Origin: Histomonas meleagridis
Lineage: Eukaryota > Parabasalia > Tritrichomonadida > Dientamoebidae
DNA length: 64,000 bases
Assembly (NCBI GenBank): GCA_020186115.1
Contig: WSYJ01000173.1
Coordinates: forward strand, 1-64,000
Direction of reading: 5' to 3'
Every line of letters begins with the position of its first letter. The first letter of the stretch is position 1. The translations under genes were made by a program, and so were the position numbers. The notes below the pieces were generated by a model. That model did not search any database. It worked only from the letters and a program-made list of their open reading frames with translations, and had not been told where the DNA came from. Positions 62,225-64,000 of this stretch are shown here, piece by piece.

Positions 62225-62857
62225 ATGTTGAAGAGAACACAAATCAAGTCATATCCAAAGTTCTTCGAGCAACTCTGTCAAGCAGATCAAATTGATTACG
62301 TTAATCTTCAAAAAAGCATCATGAGATCTTTTCTTATATCCAAAAATCCAAAAATTTGCGATAACTTTCAAAATGTTTTTGATTTGATCAAAGGATTTGT
62401 ACAAAAAGAACCAGAAACACAAAATATAAAATCACTTGTTTGTGGCATTTTTTGGATGAATGATTATATTGTTATCAACACAAGACAGCTTCAATATATC
62501 ATTGGTAAGTGTAAGTCATCTATCAACAACGGAATCCAAGCTATAGGATACGTTTTAGTTCCTACAACAGCAGAAATTGCAATTGAGCTTGGCAAAATCT
62601 TTCCTTTCTTAAAGAATAACTTTTCTGAAATGAGGCAATGGACAGTACGCAAGCTTCGTACACAAGAAGAAGTTCCTGTTAAAGTTAAGCAAGCTCCAAT
62701 TACTGAAAAACTTGATATATTCGATTTTAATCCTTTCAACCTTAATGTTGAAAACGCATACCCGGATGATACAGCTACACTTTCACCTGTTGAAGTTCCA
62801 TACATATCAGATCAATTTTTTGTTGACCAAGATCCATTATGGTTTCACTATCACTAA
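62225..62857 (+). CDS. IBP39-like initiator-binding-domain protein
   Basis: A 210-residue protein. Residues about 10-135 have the layout of the initiator-binding domain (PF10416) of trichomonad IBP39: FFEQLCQADQIDYVNLQKSI, then SLVCGIFWMNDYIVINTRQLQ, then IIGKCKSSINNGIQAIGYV and the end FPFLKNNFSEMRQWTVRKL. The CGIFW.ND.I.INTRQL block with KCKSSINN is the most characteristic part. The C-terminal 75 residues are acidic/aromatic (for example LDIFDFNPFNLNVENAYPDD and DPLWFHYH) and do not resemble the RNA polymerase II contact domain of IBP39. In trichomonads, IBP39 binds the Inr and recruits transcription. This is one of several paralogues expected. An Inr lies 4 bp upstream of the ATG. Confidence 0.75.
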   Translation: MLKRTQIKSYPKFFEQLCQADQIDYVNLQKSIMRSFLISKNPKICDNFQNVFDLIKGFVQKEPETQNIKSLVCGIFWMNDYIVINTRQLQYIIGKCKSSINNGIQAIGYVLVPTTAEIAIELGKIFPFLKNNFSEMRQWTVRKLRTQEEVPVKVKQAPITEKLDIFDFNPFNLNVENAYPDDTATLSPVEVPYISDQFFVDQDPLWFHYH

Positions 62858-63069
62858 TTATACTATCCAATAATAAATGTTTTTAATATGAACAAATATT
62901 GCTTCAATAATTATTTTTTTTTTTTTTTGATTTAAAAATTTTGATGATTTAAAAATTTCAACATCAATTTTGTAATTACCATTTAATTCTTTTTTCGATT
63001 TGTCGTGATAAATAAATTATCATAAGTATCTGCTAGAAATGGTTTTGATCTTCAAATGAGAAGCGCTTT

Positions 63070-63077
63070 TCATCTTT
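63070..63077 (+). promoter_or_regulatory. Inr-like initiator of hypothetical gene
   Basis: TCATCTTT, 31 bp before the ATG at 63109. Confidence 0.35.
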
Positions 63078-63108
63078 GGAAACGATCAAAATTGCTTCAA
63101 AAACTGTA

Positions 63109-63615
63109 ATGGAGTACAACAATTCCTTTTCCGAAAAAGACCAAACTTCTTTGAATATCCCTAAATCTCCGCTTGTAGATGCACAAAACGAACTCGAAGA
63201 AAACACAAGTACGTTCAAATTATTCCAGCCATCAAATAATAGCTCAAAAAATCGAAAACAAAAAGGAAAAAAAGAACAAATAAACCTTCCTGAGCTACCT
63301 CAAATTCCATATTCCATTCCAAAACTTGAACTTCCTAACGAGTATATCAATACAAGTTTATTTGATTTAGATTCAATCTCAAGTAATTTGGATAACAACC
63401 TCAAAAACCTTTCAGAAATGTGTCATGATGCACTTCAAAATCTTATAAAACTTGAGGCGAAGTCAAAGAAATGTGTTCATTACTCAAAACTTACAAAAGC
63501 TATTAGTGACTCATCTCTCCAAGAAGCAAATCAAATATATGAAATCTATGATGAGCATAGCTTTAGCTCAATCATCCAGAATTCAGTGAAGGAAATTTTC
63601 AACCTTAAATCCTGA
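63109..63615 (+). CDS. hypothetical polar protein
   Basis: A 168-residue protein starting at the ATG at 63109 (MEYNNSFSEK); the open frame upstream begins only with TTG. Residues 1-85 are polar, with a basic cluster (SKNRKQKGKKEQ) at about 55-66 and a Pro/Leu-rich segment (LPELPQIPYSIPKLELPNEY). The rest is helical (about 100-165) and may form a coiled coil. It could be nuclear because of the basic cluster. No family recognised. Confidence 0.5.
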   Translation: MEYNNSFSEKDQTSLNIPKSPLVDAQNELEENTSTFKLFQPSNNSSKNRKQKGKKEQINLPELPQIPYSIPKLELPNEYINTSLFDLDSISSNLDNNLKNLSEMCHDALQNLIKLEAKSKKCVHYSKLTKAISDSSLQEANQIYEIYDEHSFSSIIQNSVKEIFNLKS

Positions 63616-64000
63616 AATTCCAGCCCAAAAAGAACGTTAATTTTAACGGTCGCATACCAACATTTTGGCATTTTTTGGAAATTTCTGCCATTATTGACAT
63701 GTTCGTTGTATCTTGTCCAAGTGATACGGTTTAACGTCTTTGTTCAAATAACCGTTAAAAATGGGGTAGCCAACCAGATATAAATTCACTTTTTGTCGTA
63801 TACTAAAAACAAAAATTATTTTACTTTCTTTGCAATAAAATGCGCAACGTTGTTTTTATTTTCTAAATAAGAGTCATTTAAAAAAAAAAATTAAAATTTT
63901 ATTAATTACATTTGATCAAAATTTACATGTTATTTTAACATATTTTAATGGTTTTACAGAGACATCTGTATCTTCTCATAATTATGGAGAAGAAGTCTAG
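63616..64000. other. intergenic sequence at right edge
   Basis: AT-rich DNA with three Myb-type cores (TTAACGGT near 63643, TTTAACG near 63731, AACCGTTAA near 63750), which could be promoter elements of a gene beyond the window. No gene supported. Confidence 0.35.

Overview
The window looks like nuclear DNA of a parabasalid flagellate, most probably Trichomonas or Tritrichomonas. The evidence is: compact AT-rich DNA with no introns that I can see; several BspA-type surface leucine-rich-repeat (LRR) genes; ankyrin fragments; an initiator-binding-domain (IBP39-like) transcription factor; TCA-type initiator (Inr) motifs 10-40 bases before many start codons; stop codons often embedded in TAAA; and DDE and MULE-type DNA transposons. 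Species is an inference; no rRNA or other species marker is present.

Layout. (1) 1-11690: a GT-rich satellite of about 700 monomers. Its 15-bp unit changes stepwise to a 19-bp unit towards the unique flank. It has no stop codons over long stretches, so its giant open frames are artefacts. (2) 11691-17487: a small membrane protein gene, a class-3 lipase gene, long AT-rich spacers and an ankyrin scrap. (3) 17488-29045: a transposon graveyard and nursery. It holds a decayed Pif1-like helicase split by a decayed pogo-like element, a Tc1/mariner relic, a second pogo-like element with an intact transposase frame and 13-bp terminal repeats, and a 1419-bp Mutator-like element. That last element has 340-bp inverted repeats with no mismatch found and a 9-bp target duplication. 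Its interior carries a fragment of a BspA-type LRR gene and a short FAR1-like zinc-finger reading frame. (4) 29107-64000: gene-dense host region. Genes include a CARMIL-like LRR protein, a FOR20/CEP20-like basal-body protein, one dead and one intact BspA-like surface protein, proteasome alpha-5, a possible longin-domain protein, a kelch protein, histone H3, an LCM-family methyltransferase, ribosomal eL20, a giant BEACH protein, a SKA1-like protein, a bromodomain protein, a NEK kinase plus small GTPase pair in one broken frame, a helical-repeat protein, a four-C2-domain protein, an IBP39-like factor and a hypothetical protein.

How the parts relate. There are no operons; genes lie on both strands with short spacers (as little as 68 bp) and appear to carry their own Inr. 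The window contains both Inr-like elements and a gene for a likely Inr-binding protein. Housekeeping functions (ribosome, proteasome, chromatin, mitosis, basal body, membrane traffic) are interleaved with fast-evolving surface-protein families. BspA-type sequence occurs four times: one intact gene, two decayed copies and one fragment inside the MULE. This suggests that transposition contributes to turnover of that family.

The most unusual items are the gene-fragment-carrying MULE, the satellite with a monomer gradient, the kinase-GTPase arrangement, the bromodomain lacking the usual acetyl-lysine-contacting Asn, the methyltransferase of bacterial type, and the histone H3 promoter with an E2F-like site.
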